NCBI GenBank assembly: GCA_003117195.1
Contig: BDSI01000006.1
Coordinates: 1,703,987-1,767,986 of the forward strand
DNA length: 64,000 nt
Reading direction: 5' to 3'
Source: Eudorina sp. 2006-703-Eu-15
Taxonomy: Eukaryota; Chlorophyta; Chlorophyceae; Chlamydomonadales; Volvocaceae
The notes below the pieces were generated by a model. The model made no database searches. It was not told the origin of the DNA and saw only the letters and a list, made by a program, of their open reading frames with translations. Numbering within the stretch: the first letter of the stretch is position 1; every line of letters begins with the position of its first letter. Shown piece after piece: positions 25,101 to 35,858 of this stretch. Position numbers and translations under genes: made by a program.

Positions 25101-28100
25101 CCACTGCTGCTGCCCCTCCTCCGACCGCCTGCCGGCTGTTAACACCGCACCGCACCGCAGGCCTGGGGCACACCTCCGCGGCCCTGCAGGCCCTCAACGA
25201 GACGATGCGGCTCGCGCAGCACTGCGGCGACCCCGTGGCGCTGCTGCATGCGCTCTCCGTGCTGTGCCGCCTGCTGGCCGCCAGCGCGCCCGGGGCCCCC
25301 GGGCTGCCGCCCCACGGGCCCGCGGCGCTGCGCTCCAGTCAGGCGCATCACGTGCAGCTGCTGCGCATGCTGCGCCGCTGCGGGGAGCGGGGCAGGGAGC
25401 TGGGGCAGCCGCAGCTGGTAGCCTTCGCGCAGCTTGCGGCGGCGCGGTTTGCGCTGATGCATGACGTGGAGCCCAGCGACAGCGGTCTGCACGCGCCGCC
25501 GGGATCGCTGACGGCGGCGCCGCCGGCGACGGCCGCGGCGGCAGGGGCGGCAGGAGGCGCCGGGACGGATCCGTCGGCGACGACCGCGGCAGAGGCGGCG
25601 CTGGGGGGCAGTGGCGGGGAGTTGCGGTCGGCTCCTATCATGGTGGGGCAGGGTAGGGTGATAGGAAATCGATAGACATGTTTGTACTGCGCTGCTGCCA
25701 GGGCAAAGATCCGATGAAAATCGACTGTACCAGGATAGCCAGCGATGTGACGGCGTCCATTTTGGCATCGGCCTTAACATCGTGCTGGGGCAGGGGATGG
25801 CGGAGGGCGCTTTGCCTGCAGCAGCGTTGTCGTTGTATCCAGCGTACCTCTGACCCATATGTGCGCGGCCACTCGGGCACCCTCGCGATCGCGACCACCG
25901 CCATGTCTGGTCCCAATCTGCTGCTCCTCGGCCCCAACCCTCCTCCCGCGGACCCCCTTGGGCCCCCAGGTGGCCGCCGCCCTGCGTGACACACTGGCGC
26001 TGGCCACCGCCGCGTCGCTGTCCGCCGCCGCGCCCGCCGCGCCGCCACCGGCACCGACCGACGGCACGCCGCCGCCGCAGCGCCCCGGTGCCGCCGCCTC
26101 GGACCTCTACTCCTCGCCCCTCCTGTTCGACCGCTCCGTGCCCCAGGGCGCCGCCGTCGCCATCGCCGATGCCGTACAGCAGCTCGGCGGCGCTGCCCAC
26201 CTGCTCCAGGCGGCCGCTTGGGCCCTTCACGGCCACAGCACGCTGGAGCGGATCCATACAATGATGTACTTGGCGGCGTACTCTGACCCACGGGTCGGCT
26301 GCGGCGCGCCGGCGCGCTTCGAGGACCGAAGCACTGCGTGCGCGCAGCTTGTGTCGGCGGCGGCGCGCCGAGGCCCAGCGGCCGCAAAGGCCGCCGCGGC
26401 GGCGTGCCTGGCGCTGCTGTCTGCGCCGCTGACGGACGAGGGCGCGCCTGTCGCCGCGGCACCGAGGGCTTCGGCGGTGGACTCGAACGGAGCGGAGGGC
26501 GCCGACCGCGAGGGAGCCGGCAGGTCCGGGGGGAGCTGCAGCGGCTTGGCGCTGTGGGGCGGCCCGGCTCTGGCCGCGGCGTGGCTGTGCGCCGCCCATG
26601 ACCGTGCACTGGCGGTGGGGACTCCGCAGCGGCCGCCCAGCTGGTGGCGCAGCTGGGGGCGCTGGCGGACCCGCAGCCGCATCGCGATGTGGATCTCAGG
26701 TGGGGAGGGGAGGGGAGGGGAGGGGAGGGAGGGGAGGGGAGGGGAGGGGAGGGAGGGGAGGGGGGGGGGAGGGGAGGGAGGGGAGGGGAGGGGAGGGAGG
26801 GGAGGGAGGGGAGGGGAGGGGAGGGGAGGGGAGGGAGGGGAGGGGAGGGGAGGGAGGGGAGGGGAGGGGAGGGAGGGGAGGGGAGGGGAGGGAGGGGAGG
26901 GGAGGGGAGGGAGGGAGGGGAGGGGAGGGGAGGGGAGGGGAGGGAGGGGAGGGGAGGGGAGGGAGGGGAGGGAGGGAGGGAGGGGAGGGGAGGGGGGGAG
27001 GGGAGGGGAGGGGAGGGGAGGGGAGGGCCCGGGGGTACAGGAGGGACGCGATGCCGGCGCGTGGCATGTGGGTTACATGCCTTGGGACCAGCGCTCCACA
27101 AGGAACGGTCGTAAGCTACAAATCGTCGAGCTGTACCAGCAGCTAGTTGCGTCGTACGTGACCGTCTGCGTAACTTGCCTGGGCACACCGCCTTTGCTCT
27201 TCTCGTCCCTCTTCCCTCACCTCCACTGCCACCTCCACCACGTCCACCTCCACGGGTCCGGACCCGGACACGCAGGCTGGAGGCCGCCCGGCGGGGTGTG
27301 CTCAACCTGATGGCTGCGGGCTCCACCAGTGCGGCGCAACAGGCGGCCACGGAGCTGTTTGCGCGCTGCGCTGATGCGGGTGAGCGCCGGCAGGGCAGGG
27401 CAGGCAGGTCGAGACAAGGGAGCGGAGGGGCGGAAACAGGCGGTAACGGTGCAAGGCCGACCCCGCACACACTTGGCCGACCCCTCCTACACTTTCTTCA
27501 CATGGACCCGCAGGACCCGCAGGACCGCGCACAGCTTCCAGTCGAATTCGCATTTTGCGCCCTTGACCCCTATCGCATCCGCAAGCCGGCCTGCGGTCTG
27601 TGGCTTCAGGGCTGCCCGCCCGCTGCCCCGACGCACATCCTAGGGCCCAGCGCCCGGAGCCCAGCGCCCCGGCCCTCTATATGTCAAGGAAGGCAGAAAA
27701 AACACGAAAAGTCACCGAATGGGTAGTACTTGTCAGGGCGGCCGACGCCGCCGTTGATGTGTGTCGTAGTAAATATCTGCAGCAACGTAAAATCGCGTAC
27801 TGTTGCATGAGAACTTGATGTAGTGCGGACCGCCGGTGCTGTAGCGGATGGCGGGCGGCCCGGGAAGAACTGATCGCCAGCCCGCGGACGATTGGCCAAC
27901 GCAGCGGCTCTGTCCCGCCCCCCTGCAGGCCTGCACGCCCCCCCGCTACGCTGCCTGCTGCTGCTGGCGGAGGTCCACCTGACCGCGGGAGACCCCCACG
28001 GGGCCTTCCCGCACGTGCTCGCCTGCCTGCTGCCGGCTCAGCCGGGGCCGGGACCCGGGGGGGGAGCTGCCGGGGGTGCGGAGGCGAGCAGCCTGGGGGC

Positions 28101-29149
28101 AGCTGTGGCTGGTGCCGCCGGGTCGGGTGCGGGAGGTGGAGGCGGAAGCGGCGGCCGGAGCCACGACCTGCTGGCGGCGGAAGCCCTGGTGCTGCTCTGC
28201 CGGGTTTGGCACGAGCTGTCGGACGGGCAGCAGCTGGAGGAGGTGCTGGTGCTGCTGCAGGTCCGTTCGGTTGGGGGCCGGGGTCAGTGAGTGCACGTGG
28301 GGTTAGCAGGGTACTGCAGGGGTGGACGACCGGACGGTGGGCGACTGTCTACCCGGGATGGAGGATAGAGGGGTCAGGTGCGCGGAAGGGGGCGGGGCGC
28401 GGGACGGTTGATCGCCTGGGCCGCTGGACAATTCTCGACTCCGCGTTGCTTGCGATCCTGCTTTCTTCTCATCCCGTGGGGGCTCCAGAGCGTCCCTCCC
28501 TGCAGCGCGTCGCGCCCGGCTGCGTGCGTCCCAGTCCTGCCCCGCCGTCCCCCTATCAGGAAAGTCCCTGCCGTCTGTCCATCATTTCTGCAACTGCCTT
28601 GGCCCTTGGCCGGCGACGCGAACCTCTCCCCATCTATCAGGCATCCACGTACTTCAGTTCCCCGTGTCCCCTTCTTCCCCCCCACCCCTTCCCACATTGC
28701 AATGAGTCCACCAGTGCCCTCCCTCCCCTCCCCTCCCGCGCGGCCCCTCAACCCTCCCTCAGGACGCTCTGCCGCTCATCCTGGCGCACGGCTGTGTGGC
28801 GCTGCAGGCCCGCACCCAGCTGACCCTCGCGGAGATGGTCATGTCGGAGGCGCACTCCCCCGCAGACCTGGTCCACTGCTACTGCCAGCTGCAGCGCCTG
28901 CTGTCAGGAGCCGTGGAGGCGGCGATAGCAGCCGAGGACTTCAGGCTGGCGGCGCTGGCAGCGTGCCTGCTGGCGTGGCTGCACGAGGGCCAGGGCGCCA
29001 CAGCTGAGCGGGACGAAGCGGCGGCGCTGCATGAGGCGCTGCTGGTGCGGCAGGCGGACATGGAGGCGGCGTGCGCGGCCGAGGGGCGGGTCCTGGAGGC
29101 AGGGCCGCCGGAGGCGGTTGCTGCGGCCGGGGTCTTGGGGGCGGCGTAG
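22198..29149 (+). CDS. APC5: Anaphase-promoting complex subunit 5 (APC5)
   Basis: APC5 is a TPR platform subunit of the APC/C ubiquitin ligase that drives mitotic exit. The proposed exons are 22198-22344, 22508-22618, 22814-22960, 23175-23612, 24142-24326, 24814-24896, 25161-25642, 25970-26699, 27276-27379, 27929-28260 and 28763-29149 (TAG). Recognisable parts are DPLSPLGLFVRKQRLAFLA (exon 4), TAALDLLHR (exon 5), ASGLLNLSQLHAGLGHTS and LQALNETMRLAQHCGD (exons 6-7, the APC5 signature TPR), the helical repeats ALWGGPALAAAWL and LRCLLLLAEVHLTAGDP, and ILAHGCVALQARTQLTLAE near the end. The frame changes at about 26,615-26,622 (one G missing). With that base restored the model is 1049 codons, exactly in phase. 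Intron 1 uses a GC donor. The start of exon 4 (acceptor at 23173-23174) is tentative. Exon 7 ends in an Ala/Gly-rich insert. Confidence 0.82.
26700..27027. repeat. (GGGGA)n purine minisatellite in an APC5 intron
   Basis: About 330 bp of GGGGA/GGGA units start at the donor of intron 26700-27275. The coding strand is entirely purine (G/A), a sequence type that can form G-quadruplexes or triplexes. Open frames through it (poly-Gly/Glu/Arg) are artefacts. Confidence 0.95.
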
Positions 29150-30185
29150 CGCTTTGGGCAGCAACTGGGTGCCGCGCATGGCGCCACAGAGAGCTGCGGC
29201 CAGAAGGTCCTAACGCCTTGGGGGCTGTCAGTTGAGACTCCTACGGGGAGGCGCCTCTGCTGGTGTCTGCTGGTGTCTGCTGGTGTCAGGGCGCCGGCTG
29301 CAACGAAGAGAAACCTGATCAGCTGTCTGAGGGCAACATTGTACCGCCTAGACGCCATGGTGGTGTTGGCTGACACGGGGTGGGAAAGTGGATGGCGCGC
29401 ACTGAACAGGGAGAGTGGGAGGCGGGTGACTTCGTGGGCGGGGCGGGCGCGGGGCCTGAGGTAATGCAATGAGAGTATGAGGCTCGACTCATCCCGCCGG
29501 ATGGGGCCGGGGCCGCCGCAGTGGGTGGAAAGCAGGTCGAGGGAGGGATCGTCCACCATGGGAGCATTGGGGCTGGGCCGGACCGGAACTTACCGTGTGC
29601 CGATGATTGGGTCCTTGCCGCTTCGCATGGCGTGCAGCTGCACGGCTAGCTGCATTCTTTGCAGTCTTGCATGCGTGCGATTGATCATGGCTGGGGCATC
29701 CGACAGTCATTGCACGTTGTGGTGGCCAAAGCAACCGGTGTTGGTTGCCGGGCGAGCCGGCCCCGGACGGACATGGCGGATATTGAAGCTCCATTCCATT
29801 ATAAGATTGACCCCATGAACAGGAAGGATCACAGGTCCATACCTCCTAGGATATGCCTCAGGGCGGCGCCGCGACCCATCCTCGCACTCATGCAAGACGC
29901 CGTCCGAACACAGCAGGGGAACCCCCCAATCCCCAAACGCGCAGGTCCAGGGCCGCCGTCCAACGGGACAACGGCCTGCCGGGGGTGGGAGAGCGCCGAT
30001 CCTTGCTCGTTCCCCCCGAGGCCCCCTCGCCCGTACCGGACCGTACGATGCAGCTCTGTCCGTACATACAGACACGCGGCGTGCCAACGCTGGAACACTC
30101 AACGGTATCCTCAGCTCACGCGGCGGCCCCGTCGTCTACCCCACTGCCTGACTGGCTGGCTGGCTCTGCTGACTGGCTGGCTGGC
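29150..30185. other. Convergent intergenic region
   Basis: This contains the 3' UTRs of APC5 (+) and the aminotransferase-like gene (-). I found no TGTAA signal for APC5 in the first 500 bp. A direct repeat of a 10-mer (TGCTGGTGTC, three copies) lies at about 29259-29288, and four CTGG(C)-type units lie at 30150-30190. Confidence 0.5.
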
Positions 30186-32776
30186 TCACAGCTCCCGCCA
30201 GTGGGTGCGCTCCTGGAGCAGCTCCAACTCACGCAGCAGCGCAGTGGTGTAGGGGCCGGCGGGAAGGGGCAGCGGGCGGTCCCACGGGTCAGTACCCCAG
30301 GCGTTACCTGCATCGCCGCACACCCGGCACGATCAACGATTCAAAAGGGGCAAGAGCAACAAACACATTTCGGCGCGTCACAGCGGCGCACCCAAGCCAG
30401 CCCTTCCCCCTCCCGGGATAACTGCATGATGCACCCTGTAGGCTGATGATACAGACGGCGCAGCAGGCAGGTGTCAACGGTCAACTGCCAGCCCGGAAGC
30501 CAGTCAACGATGACCGCCGGCAGGTCACCATCACCATTGCGACACGAAAGCGCCATTATTCAGTTGCCGAAACAAGGCATACATCACCTTCCTCGCCCGT
30601 GCAAACGTGAACATCCGCAGTACCTGGCGGGCAGAAGACGCGGCTCAGCGGCTGAATGCGCCGTACGCTGCGCGTGTCCCACCGCCATACCAAGCGCATG
30701 GAGATATGGCCAGAGGAATGGGGGGGCAGGGCGGTCGTAGCGTCGTACTTTTAGCCGCGTGTTCGTGTACGCAGAACAAATACGTTCCGGCCATAGCGCC
30801 ATAGGCCCACCTCGCAAGCACCGCGCAGGCTCCGCCAACTTCACCACGCGCGGACCCGTGTAACGTGACATGGACAGCATGTCGTGTTGCCGTCCCGTCA
30901 GGACTCCGGCCGTGTCAAGAAGCAATCCACGAGCGGCGCGTCGCACTAAAAGAATAAATCCCCACTCTGCGCACATGCGCAATTCGCTGCCACGCCGAGC
31001 CGTTGGTTGCCCTTCTTCCGCGCCACCCCTCCCCAACCCCGGCCAGCTCTACTACTCCCCTACCACACCCCCCCCCCTTGTCGCCCACCAATTGGTGATG
31101 AAGGCTTCGCTCCAGGAACCTCGCTCTGAGGCCAGGGGAGGCTCCTGAACCACTGTCAGGCCAATCCGCTCCGCCGCCTGCACCACCCGCGCCTGCACAA
31201 CTCCAGGCAGCGCGGCGTTGGCTTGCGGCCCGCACACCCGGAGCACCGCGGTGCACCCGCGGCCGTGCGCTGTTGCTGCTGCTGCTGTTGCCTCAGCTGT
31301 TGTTGCTGCTGTCGCTGCTGCTGCGGTTGCTTCTCCTGCCGTGCTTTTTGGGACAGGTGCGGGGGCGGCGGGGTCTGTGCTTTCCTGGGGGCCTGCGGTC
31401 GACATGACGACGAAGAAGTTTGTGACGAGGCCCTCAAGTATACGCCCGCGGGCGTCGGACAGCAGCACCTGCAGTGGGCATACCCGTGTGCGTGCGTGCG
31501 TGGTGGCGCGGCGGGGGGGGGGGGCGGCCAACAGAGCTTGCGTGGGCAGCAGGCTCACAGGTGTGCGGACAGGCATCGATCCCGGGTGCACACCATCACA
31601 CCTAGTCGACGAGAGGGTACCGTATACACTGAGGGTCACTGAGCAGTCGTCATCACATCCCGGGGCGCCGGTGCAAACACCGCTGCATGCCCACCGTTCG
31701 ACTCGCACCTCGGCGGCCTCCGCGGGTTTGTCCTCCTCGTACTGTCGCCGCTCCTGTACCCAGCTGCAGGCCTTGGCTCCAGGCAGGCTCCGAGGCCGGC
31801 CCATGACTACAGCCTGGGGGGGGGGTCGACGCAACGCGCCGCAGTTAGGAGGCAGGGAGGGCATCCGCCCCTCAAAATCAAGCGGTGGAAGCCATCGTTG
31901 CAGCGGTGCTCGTTGCCACGACTTCGCCGATGTCCCAAGGTCGGCCGAAAGCATAACACGTGCATCGAAGGCCGTTGGTGCGCATCGGCTTATGCGGTAC
32001 CGTACTGCCGCCCGCCAAGAGCGGGTGGAGGGCAGGATGGAGGCCGTCGATAAAGACGATGGCTTCCAGTAAACTCTGGCAAGGCTGTACGTGCGCCGGG
32101 GAGCAATCGAGGACGTACGGTATGCTTCAGGCTGCCAACGTCACAGGATTAGTGTAGCCTGAGCGGCCAGTGGCAGCGGCGGCCGGTGCGCCCTGGTGGC
32201 ACAGGATCACAGCGCGGCACTGGACTGAGGTGCTGGATTTCAAGAGACGGGGTTGTCCCCCCTCGGACGGATTTACCCCCTGCGTCGCAGAGGTGTATGA
32301 TGCGCAACCTGTACGGCAATGTCGGTCAATGGTCCAAGGAGGTGCGAACCCTCCTCCATGGTCGACTGCATGTCCGAGAGAGCTTTGAGTGTGCATGTGC
32401 CCCGCGTCGGACGGAGGGAAACACTTCAAGCTACGCCACGTATACAACCCCCGGTTGGCAGCCCAGGTCCATACCGGCAATTCCATTCGATACATACCCA
32501 CGGGTGGTTTCAAACGCGTCGCACCTGTACGGCATGCTCCGGTCCGTACGGCATCAGTTGTACAGCCTTGCAGTACACCAGGATGCAGACATGCCCACGG
32601 GGCCCGATACAACCCGAACGGCCGGCAGTGCCGGCGCCCGCACAGGCCAGGGGGGGGTCTGTCTGCACTGGAGCATTGGAGACCACCGTGCCAGCGGCCG
32701 CATCGGCCCCAGTGGTCTCAGTGGGCACTGCCGCGGCGCCACGTGACGACGGGGATACACAGACACAGAGCAGCGC

Positions 32777-32810
<34 letters not shown>

Positions 32811-33600
32811 AGTCCGTTGTGTAGTTGCTGGCCAGCCGTGGGTGGCGCAGCACAGAAGACCTCCAGGGTGGACTGTACGGAAGGTACCACGTGCTGGTCG
32901 AAGAACTGCTCCAGCGAGGAGCCCTGCAGCGATACGGAGGGCGGGTGGGTGGCGACGGCGGGGGCGAAGGGAACCATCGAGGTGGCCAGGGGTGGCCAAG
33001 CTACTGAGGCGTACGTTTTGTGACCAAGTACGTTGACTACGCCAGTGGATGTCTTTCGCAATCATCAGATGCCGTCTATGAACGCTTATCGAGGAGTGCG
33101 GGGCGGGGTATGCATGTCGGCCTATTCCGTTGCAGCTGTGAGACTCGGGGTGTCTCTGGGGTGCGCGGCCCCCCCACCTGCGCGTCCAACGAAGCCAACA
33201 GCGCCCGGAAAGGCCGAGAAGGCCAAACTGCCGAGGATTCAAGGATCTCTATACCCCTGCATGCATGAAGGCACGATTGCTTGGACGCTGATACGGCTGC
33301 AAGTCGCCGTACATATTTTGACTACAGGAGGTGGAAAGCGACGTTATGTGGTGGTGTGTACCGTATCAGGCGCTTGCGATGAAGTGTCCAGTCGACAACA
33401 AATCCGCCTGGAGTCACCAAAGCGGTCGTGTAGACGCCTGAAGCGTGCCTCTTCAGCACATCCTGTGGCGTGATCTGACAGTTTTTGACGATGTAGCCAT
33501 CCTCGTTAATAAGCACAGCGCATTGCAGCATTTGGCAATTATGTATTTCCCTTTGTCGACTGTTCAAGCAGGATTTCCCTTGATTGATATAATCCATCAA
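30186..33600 (-). CDS. Class-IV PLP aminotransferase-like protein (ADC lyase/BCAT fold)
   Basis: The best-supported exons on the minus strand are 31813-31709, 31468-31069, 30945-30811 and 30307-30186 (stop TGA), together 254 codons in phase. Exon 32224-32145 and N-terminal exon 33600-33362 are probable. Matches to the plant/algal D-amino-acid-aminotransferase-like family are GVYTTALVTPGGFVVDW and LHRKRL (N-terminal part), AKACSWVQERRQYEEDKPAE, LLSDARGRILEGLVTNFFVV (the EG.TNFF motif of class IV enzymes), GVVQARVVQAAERIGLTV, and RGSWSEAFITN near the cofactor-phosphate site. The end, PLPAGPYTTALLRELELL, is also typical. An Ala/Thr-rich insert interrupts the third of the four supported exons. 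The segment between 33362 and 32224 does not resolve into one frame: SSLEQFFDQHVVPSVQS at about 32,890-32,940 looks genuine but is out of phase with the first exon, so either another base is missing or an exon is unrecognised. Substrate is unknown. Confidence 0.68.
31266..31330. repeat. CTG/TTG-rich triplet tract
   Basis: Imperfect (GCTGTTGCTG) triplets are read on the minus strand as an Ala/Thr-rich insert inside the aminotransferase exon 31468-31069. Confidence 0.75.
32780..32811. repeat. (CTG)10-11 triplet repeat
   Basis: A pure CTG run reads as CAG (poly-Gln) on the minus strand, within or next to the unresolved second exon of the aminotransferase-like gene. Confidence 0.9.
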
Positions 33601-34280
33601 ATCATGAGTATTCCCATCGACGGTGTTTTTTGTTTATTCGCACACAAACCCGTTTACCGTAAGCATGATCGGCCGACGGTTATAGTGCGTTTCGAATAAG
33701 CAGTATTTGCAATTCGATAATTCTGTATCTTGACACCTACCCAACCGATCATGCGTTCCGCATAGATGTTTACGACCTGACCAATCGGTTCGTCAACGGC
33801 GCGGCCCCAAGGGCTCGTCCAACGAACGGCCAGGGCTCGTCCAAACGACGTACGCAAACCGAAAAACCCGCTGCCGTTCACCTTCAACTACCTACACTTT
33901 GTCATGCATCATCCTGCCGGCAGTATTTTACCCACGGAGCAAATCCCATACGTGACGCGTATCCGTGACCCTCAACGGTCACTAACGTCCAAGTAAGGGG
34001 GAAAGAACAACACTGGAATAAATAGGTACTGAACTGGATTTGTTCGGGATCCCGCCCTCCGCCCGCGACCATTACCCGCGACATGATTCCCGCCAGTTCC
34101 AGGTAACCCGGTAACCAGTTACAGGTCACACGTTTCACGGTTACGATGGTAACTGGTGCGGGAAGATCGTGATGAGCGGCCTTTGACGGATGTCCGTTGC
34201 GGGGCCACATGTGACTGGTCGGACGGTCAGTACAACATGTAACATTCCATTCCATTCCATTCCAGGTCACACGCTAACAC
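33601..34280. other. Intergenic, upstream of the aminotransferase-like gene
   Basis: No coding exon is recognised. There is a short tandem repeat of GGGCTCGTCCAA-like units at about 33807-33845 and four ATTCC pentamers at 34242-34264. Confidence 0.5.
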
Positions 34281-34900
34281 TCACGCGTGCACGCTCGGCC
34301 CCAACCGGCTTAACCTCTGCCACTGCGTTCGTAACCGTCTCCGCCGATTCGCTTTACGCTGCCGACACTGGTCCTTTGCCAACACATCTTCCACCGCCTC
34401 CGCCACCGCCGCCTTCGCCTCCGCCGCCTTCGCCAATACCTCCGTTTGTCCGTCACCACCACCGCCGCCACGACCACCACGAACACCTCCGTCAGCGCCT
34501 CGGCCGCCACCACTACCCAGAAAGCCGCCGTCATCGCCACCGCCACTGCTACCGCCTCCGGCATGCATCCCCTCCTCCTGCGCCTCCTCCGACGCCGCCG
34601 CCGCCAACGCCTCCGCCGCCACTACCATCACCAAAGCCCATGTCGCCTCCATCGCCTTCGCTGCAGCCAGACCTCCGCCGCCACCACCGCCTTCGCGCTC
34701 CCCCCTCGCCAACACCTCATCCACTGCCTCCATCACCGCCTACCTGTCAGATGCCATCCACCTGCCCAGCGTACGACTGTGTGGAGCTGCTGCTGAGGGA
34801 CTGGACCGCAGCGTGGGGCCGGACCCTACCACACTCTGGACAGGCCTGTTCTGGGCTACCGCCTTCAATGTCACCAGTCCGGACAGGGATGATGGACCGG
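34281..34900 (+). other. Proline/alanine-coding low-complexity tract
   Basis: CCGCC-rich DNA reads as PPPPPPPSPPPPSP in one frame and as Ala/Ser/Thr-rich in another. In the latter, (F/L)ANTSSTAS recurs at about 34,375 and 34,700, so the DNA is internally duplicated. Pro-rich hydroxyproline domains are common in volvocine cell-wall proteins, but no signal peptide, Cys framework or exon structure is visible here. I do not call a gene. Confidence 0.4.
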
Positions 34901-35180
34901 GTACGTGGACGCCGGCCGGGGGGAGCTGTTGGCGCTTCGGCGGGTGGGGCTAGCTGGAGGGGCGGGCTGCCGTACGGCTGCGGCTGCCCACCCACAACAA
35001 CTCGGGGGAGGTGCTATCTCGAGTCACCGTCTTCCTCATGAGCGATTCGTACCTCGGCCTCGACCAGCAGTACGACATCGTACTGGAGGAGAGGGCGAGC
35101 GGCAGTGCGGCGGCGGCGGTGCTGGTGATCCGAGTGTGTCGGACTCCCTACGGATAAGGCGCATGAGCGCACTTCCCCAG
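34901..35180 (+). pseudogene. Duplicated, internally deleted fragment of the last ASCC3-like exon
   Basis: Bases 34901-35127 match 6821-7052 of the ASCC3-like gene with few substitutions, covering [12 protein letters not shown] through [17 protein letters not shown]. After that the copy jumps to sequence matching the stop-codon region (CGGATAAGG at 35151-35159 against 7547-7555), so about 490 bp of the source exon are missing. Small insertions near 34,950-34,965 (GGGCTAGCTGGAGG) break the frame. It lacks upstream exons and is a dead copy. Confidence 0.85.
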
Positions 35181-35317
35181 GGATGTGTCGTACAGATGGC
35201 ATGGCGGTCATCGGTGTACCCATCAGGAGCTGATGGCTTCGTCTCGCGACCCGGGGTTCTGACATCGCCCGGTACCGCACCTGCTGAATGAATGAATGAA
35301 CATTACAGGGGGTCGTT

Positions 35318-35858
35318 GTCAGGCCGTATGACTGCTCTCTGACGTATCATGTGCCTACCCGTGACTCTGGGAAAGCATGCGCGAAGAAGAAAAGAGACTC
35401 CTCAGCGCATGCGCGCACGTTGACTGTTCCATTCAAACAAGTCTGCATCAACACAAGATCAGCAGAAACGCTGTTGTAGGTTCGCGACACCGGAGGCAAG
35501 GCCAAAGGTAGGATCAGCTGGCTGGTCCGTTGCAGAAGCGACGCCGCACAGCTGTCCATAACGCTGATGTAAGCACTGCGCGTGCAAATGATGACAACGG
35601 AACAAGGGCTCGGTCCAGAAGATGAATGATGTGATGAACGACCTTACATGTCTCTTCCGCTAGGCCAGGTCCATAACCTAACGAAAGGGGCCTACTAGTT
35701 GCTCATCGGCTATTGCCGCAGAGCAAATCGAGACAAAGCACCAAGGCAAAGCCTCGACCTAAATCACAAGACAAACAAGTACGACACTCTACCATCAGAG
35801 ATGGTCCCGAAACCAAATCACACAACAACTCACAATAACCGCAAATAACCGAATTGGA
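35318..35858 (+). repeat. Split direct repeat A1 (541 bp)
   Basis: It begins GTCAGGCCGTATGACTGC and ends CGAATTGGA. It is nearly identical to both ends of A2 (38000-38051 and 38744-39248), with internal deletions relative to A2. The left flank contains an AATG tetramer run (35286-35300). Confidence 0.85.

Noticed and set aside
26644..27114. Gly/Glu/Arg-rich frames through the GGGGA repeat
   Set aside because: These are products of the minisatellite. The region is an intron by flanking splice phase.
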